From an uncultured Oscillospiraceae bacterium (GTDB lineage: Bacteria; Bacillota; Clostridia; Oscillospirales; Acutalibacteraceae): 32,816 nucleotides of DNA. The stretch lies in assembly GCA_900540295.1 (NCBI GenBank), contig UQFM01000013.1, positions 1-32,816 on the forward strand, in the 5' to 3' direction. The position numbers were made by a program, and so were the translations under genes. Shown here piece by piece: positions 29,738 to 32,816 of the stretch. The notes below the pieces were generated by a model that searched no databases, was not told where the DNA came from, and worked only from the letters and a program-made list of their open reading frames with translations. Every line of letters begins with the position of its first letter. The stretch's first letter is position 1.

Positions 29738-29831
29738 CTTCTTGAAAAAGTAGTTAAGGTGTCTGCATTTGTTTCGGAAACGGTCACCTTATACTTTTCA
29801 GCTAAATCAGCAAAAGAAGAGGAGAAAAAAT

Positions 29832-31661
29832 ATGTTTTGGTTCTGCGGTGTCCTTGCCGGACTTCTGATTAGTGTCGCAGACATTTTTCTGCTGACACGG
29901 GAAAGAAAAGTATCGGTTTGTATACACACGGTACTGCGTGATACCGTTCTTTCCGTACTCACAGCACTCGCCGTCATGCAATACGGCTTCAAAACCGTCG
30001 GTATTTTTCATCCCGAAATCCACGGTGCTTTGTATCCCTTGAAATTTTTTGTGTTTGTTCTCGCGGTCGGCGTAATCGGTCTGTTCCTGCGCGGCGTCAC
30101 AGAGGGCGTCCTCACCTATACGCGCACAGCACCGAAGCACAAAGCGGGTGCAATGGCACTCCGCATTGTTTCCACAGTATTTTTCGCGCTCGGCACAGCG
30201 GCTTTTACGGGCACGCTTTGGGGGAAAGACACTTTCGGCGATTTGTCTCCTGACCAAATGCTGATAAACCTGAACTCGCCCATCGAGGGAACAAGCTCTG
30301 AGGTTATGGATACCCTGTTTACAGGTCCTGTTCTGCAAACGGCTTTCTTAACCGCAATATTCTGCTTGTTTGTATTTTCACCGCGAAAACTGCAATACTG
30401 CCTGCACGAGAAAAAATACACCTTGTTTTCGGGATTGGCACGCAGAATCATCAGCCTCGTTTTAGCGATTGCCATACTTTCGGGCGGTGTTGCTTTCGGC
30501 GTGCAAAAATTCCAACTGCAAAAGCTATATGCCGCGTATATGGCTGATTCCCCTTATATTGCAGATAACTTTGTTGACCCCACTCCTGAAAGGCTGAAAT
30601 TCCCGGAGAAAAAACGCAATTTGATTCATATCTATCTTGAGTCCATGGAAAATACGTATTTTTCCAAAGACCTGGGCGGATATATGGAAGAAAATTTAAT
30701 GCCGGATTTAGCCGAACTTTCCAAAGAAGGATACAACTTTTCGAACTTATCAGAGGGCTTCGGCGGTCCGCCTTGGACAACCGGCGGAAACTGGTCGGTT
30801 GCCTCTATGGTAAATATGGGTACGGGACTGCCGATGAAAGTACCTGTGGACGGCAATGCATACGGTGCGGAAAACAATTTCCTGCCCGGCGCAACCGCTT
30901 TGGGCGATATTCTGAAAGAACAGGGATATGAACAATCCTTAATGTTCGGGGCAGACGCCAATTTCGGCGGACTGAATTTCTATTACAAATCACACGGAGA
31001 TTTTAATATTCTCGATTGGAGAGGCGTTAAAGAAAAAGGCTGGATTCCCGAAGATTACAATGTCTGGTGGGGCTATGAGGACGACAAGCTGTATGAATTC
31101 GCAAAGCGGGAACTGACACGTCTTTCCGAAACAGGCAAGCCGTTCCATTTCTGCATGGAAACCGCAGATACACACTTCCCTGACGGCTATCAGGTACCCG
31201 GTATGCCTACGCCGTATGAAAGCCCGTATGCAAATGTCATTCTGTACAGCCAAGAACAAACCGTGAAGTTTGTCCGATGGATTCAGGAACAGCCGTTTTA
31301 TGAAAATACAACGATTGTGCTTATCGGCGACCATTTGAGTATGGACCAGAAATTTTTTGAAGGCTTTGATACAAATTACAAACGTACCTGTTTCAATTTG
31401 ATTTTGAATCCTGCGCCGAACGTGCGAGATATCGACAACAGCCGTCTGCACAACCGTGACTGGGCAAATTTCGATATGTTCCCCACCATGCTGGCAAGTA
31501 TCGGCGTGGAAATTGAAGGCAACCGCCTCGGTATCGGCACCAATCTCTTCTCAGATGAGCAAACGCTGTTTGAACGCGACGGAATCGAGTTTGTCAATGA
31601 AATACTTGAAAAACGCAGTAATTTTTACAATGAAAACATCCTTGTACCGAAAAAAGACTAA
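29832..31661 (+). CDS. LTA synthase/phosphoglycerol transferase family (sulfatase fold) protein
   Basis: A 609-residue membrane enzyme with four to five N-terminal helices (to about 225) and an outside sulfatase-fold domain. Metal-site and nucleophile motifs: LIHIYLESMENTYF (Glu near 270), PPWTTGGNWSVASM (Thr near 316-317 as nucleophile), HFCMETADTHFPDGY and VLIGDHLSMD. Relatives move glycerol phosphate from phosphatidylglycerol to lipoteichoic acid or to glucans (MdoB). Whether this one makes teichoic acid or modifies another polymer is open. The start is ATG 29832, with AGAGGAG eight bases upstream; a longer in-frame start at 29769 has no site. Flanked by its own promoter and a strong terminator. 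Confidence 0.88.
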   Translation: MFWFCGVLAGLLISVADIFLLTRERKVSVCIHTVLRDTVLSVLTALAVMQYGFKTVGIFHPEIHGALYPLKFFVFVLAVGVIGLFLRGVTEGVLTYTRTAPKHKAGAMALRIVSTVFFALGTAAFTGTLWGKDTFGDLSPDQMLINLNSPIEGTSSEVMDTLFTGPVLQTAFLTAIFCLFVFSPRKLQYCLHEKKYTLFSGLARRIISLVLAIAILSGGVAFGVQKFQLQKLYAAYMADSPYIADNFVDPTPERLKFPEKKRNLIHIYLESMENTYFSKDLGGYMEENLMPDLAELSKEGYNFSNLSEGFGGPPWTTGGNWSVASMVNMGTGLPMKVPVDGNAYGAENNFLPGATALGDILKEQGYEQSLMFGADANFGGLNFYYKSHGDFNILDWRGVKEKGWIPEDYNVWWGYEDDKLYEFAKRELTRLSETGKPFHFCMETADTHFPDGYQVPGMPTPYESPYANVILYSQEQTVKFVRWIQEQPFYENTTIVLIGDHLSMDQKFFEGFDTNYKRTCFNLILNPAPNVRDIDNSRLHNRDWANFDMFPTMLASIGVEIEGNRLGIGTNLFSDEQTLFERDGIEFVNEILEKRSNFYNENILVPKKD

Positions 31662-31740
31662 AAAACAAATCCAAAAACACGTTCAGCTTCTGAACGCATC
31701 CCGCATTATACAAAGGTAAAAATAACACAGTCAAACTAAC

Positions 31741-31786
31741 AAACAAGCGGACTTCGCCCCAAATCGAAGTCCGCTTGTTTTATTTT
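31741..31786. terminator. strong terminator after the LTA-synthase-like gene
   Basis: A perfect 16-bp stem AAACAAGCGGACTTCG/CGAAGTCCGCTTGTTT (31741-31756 and 31765-31780) with an eight-base loop, followed by TATTTT. It works in both directions by symmetry. Confidence 0.9.
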
Positions 31787-31867
31787 GACACAATAAAAAT
31801 TTTGAAAAGGTCGGGCATCGGCAGTTTTTCCGCCTTAAAAGTCTCCTCTTGCTTTTCTATGATATCG

Positions 31868-32775
31868 TTAACGGAGAAATGTGGGCAATATGTACCCGAA
31901 AGGTGTGATTCCTTCCGGGTACTGCTTTATTATCATTTTCTGAAAATTGTTGTTTCTTTTTGGTGGAGATGAAGATGATAAATCCGAAACCGTATTAAGT
32001 TCTGATAATGTCAGGCTTTTAGCGTTATCTTTGAAATTGAAATAAAAGTCTATTCTGTCATCATAAAGCACAACGGAATTAACAAATGTATCTATAAGCA
32101 TTTTTCGATTTTTAAGTTTGTTCACATCAAAGTTTTTGAATCCGTCAAACCACAAATATAAAAACTCTTTTGTCAATAACGGATGTGATATGTTTTCTTT
32201 TGCGATTTCCGTTTCTAAATTTTCTTTTGTGCTTTCAAGTTCACCAAGTCGCTTTTTTGTTGATTTTGTTATTATGCCTTGCTCAATAGCATTAAGCATA
32301 TTTTCAATGGCTCTGTCGGTCTGTACAAGTTGCTTTTTAAGCGATTTCAATATTGGGCTTTCTTTACCTTGAATAGACAAAATCTTGTTTACTAACATTT
32401 CAATGAGCAAATCATCATCTATGAATTTCATAACTTGATAAATAACGATATCTTCTATCCAGTCTTTCTTAACCGCCTTTTTATCGCATGTTTTATTACG
32501 CTTGGTGTTGACACATTTATAATAACTGTATCTTCTGCCACGAGCATTTCCGCTTTCGCCAACCATAAACGATTTGCATTTGCCGCAGTATAATTTAGTT
32601 GTCAACAAGTAGTCATCAACAGCCTTATGTCTTGACGGCGCACGCTTGTTAACGGCTATCATTTCCTGCACCTTATCAAAAACATCATTCGGAACAATGG
32701 CAGGAATTCCGTTTTCAATAACAACATCCTTATAAATATAATTGCCAATATAACGACGGTTGGTCAATATTTTAG
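31868..32775 (-). CDS. large serine recombinase, C-terminal part (cut by fragment end)
   Basis: About 300 residues, open to the end of genomic sequence at 32775, so the N-terminal catalytic resolvase domain is missing from the window, not lost in the cell. It begins ILTNRRYIGNYIYKD, the start of the PF07508 recombinase domain. A zinc ribbon follows (LYCGKCKSFM ... YYKCVNTKRNKTC). A long coiled-coil of charged residues (about 135-200) and the tail SSSSPPKRNNNF complete it. These enzymes insert and excise phages or conjugative elements. Base composition is clearly more AT-rich than neighbours, a sign of transfer. The last 20 or so residues may be encoded by DNA at the element's attachment site. 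Confidence 0.88.
31892..31922. repeat. inverted repeat within the recombinase 3' end
   Basis: GTACCCGAAAGG (31892-31903) and CCTTCCGGGTAC (31911-31922) pair with one mismatch over a seven-base loop. It may be part of an attachment site or a terminator remnant. Confidence 0.5.
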
Positions 32776-32816
32776 CTGTCTCTTATACACATCTGACGCT
32801 GCCGACGATAAGGCTC
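32776..32816 (-). other. Nextera/Tn5 sequencing adapter (artefact)
   Basis: Reverse complement of the sequence at 1-41: Tn5 mosaic end (32776-32794), rest of the read-1 adapter to 32808, then the same 8-base index (TAAGGCTC reversed). The genome ends at 32775. Confidence 0.97.

Overview
The window is the inside of one assembled or single-molecule fragment. Bases 1-41 and 32776-32816 are an inverted pair of Nextera/Tn5 read-1 adapters plus an 8-base index, so the genomic DNA is roughly 42-32775. Gene content points to a spore-forming, Gram-positive anaerobe of the Clostridia, probably a gut Oscillospirales/Ruminococcaceae-like organism. The basis is a YunB-type sporulation gene, an mltG-U32 (trhP-like) pair as in Bacillus, AGGAGG-type ribosome binding sites, lipoprotein-type solute binding, an LTA-synthase-type enzyme, intermediate G+C, and dispersed repeats of the kind seen in gut clostridia. 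The taxon is inferred, not proven.

Layout. (1) 42-571: a minus-strand terminator and a cluster of dispersed intergenic repeats. (2) 572-3861, minus: yunB, an APH-fold kinase and a GT-C membrane glycosyltransferase. (3) 3988-5814, plus: a FadR/GntR regulator and ilvC, with a consensus promoter and a perfect inverted repeat between them. (4) 5815-6355: terminators and a second repeat cluster. (5) 6356-9451, minus: ilvB from its own consensus promoter, then a membrane-bound MerR regulator whose promoter has the 19-bp spacer and palindrome typical of MerR targets. (6) 9533-18736, minus: a run of nine genes from tmk through DUF2156, GNAT, DJ-1, 5-FTHF cyclo-ligase, mltG, the U32 gene, a GNAT_C acyltransferase and a penicillin-binding protein, interrupted by a MITE-like repeat at 11141-11388. 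(7) 19062-20444, plus: a double-length ThyX, divergent from tmk, across a gap with three strong hairpins. (8) 20511-23712, minus: a Pr6Pr-type membrane protein and a polar amino acid ABC importer (binding protein, permease, ATPase). (9) 23811-24758, minus: a FRG-domain protein. (10) 24903-31661, plus: GH51 arabinofuranosidase with a C-terminal membrane anchor, AGCS amino acid:cation symporter, small Cys-rich protein, polysaccharide deacetylase and LTA-synthase-like phosphatase/transferase. (11) 31868-32775, minus: the C-terminal part of a large serine recombinase, AT-rich and cut by the fragment end, so a mobile element probably starts near 31.8 kb.

Functional links. ThyX and Tmk catalyse consecutive steps to dTDP, and the 5-FTHF cyclo-ligase feeds the folate pool ThyX uses. 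IlvB and IlvC are consecutive steps in branched-chain amino acid synthesis. MltG, the PBP, the deacetylase and the LTA-synthase-like protein act on the cell envelope.

The two most unusual proteins are the ABC solute-binding lipoprotein at 22897-23712, whose two halves appear in swapped order (a natural circular permutation), and the tandem ThyX at 19062-20444, whose two domains have lost different parts of the active site. No CRISPR array, rRNA or tRNA gene was seen.
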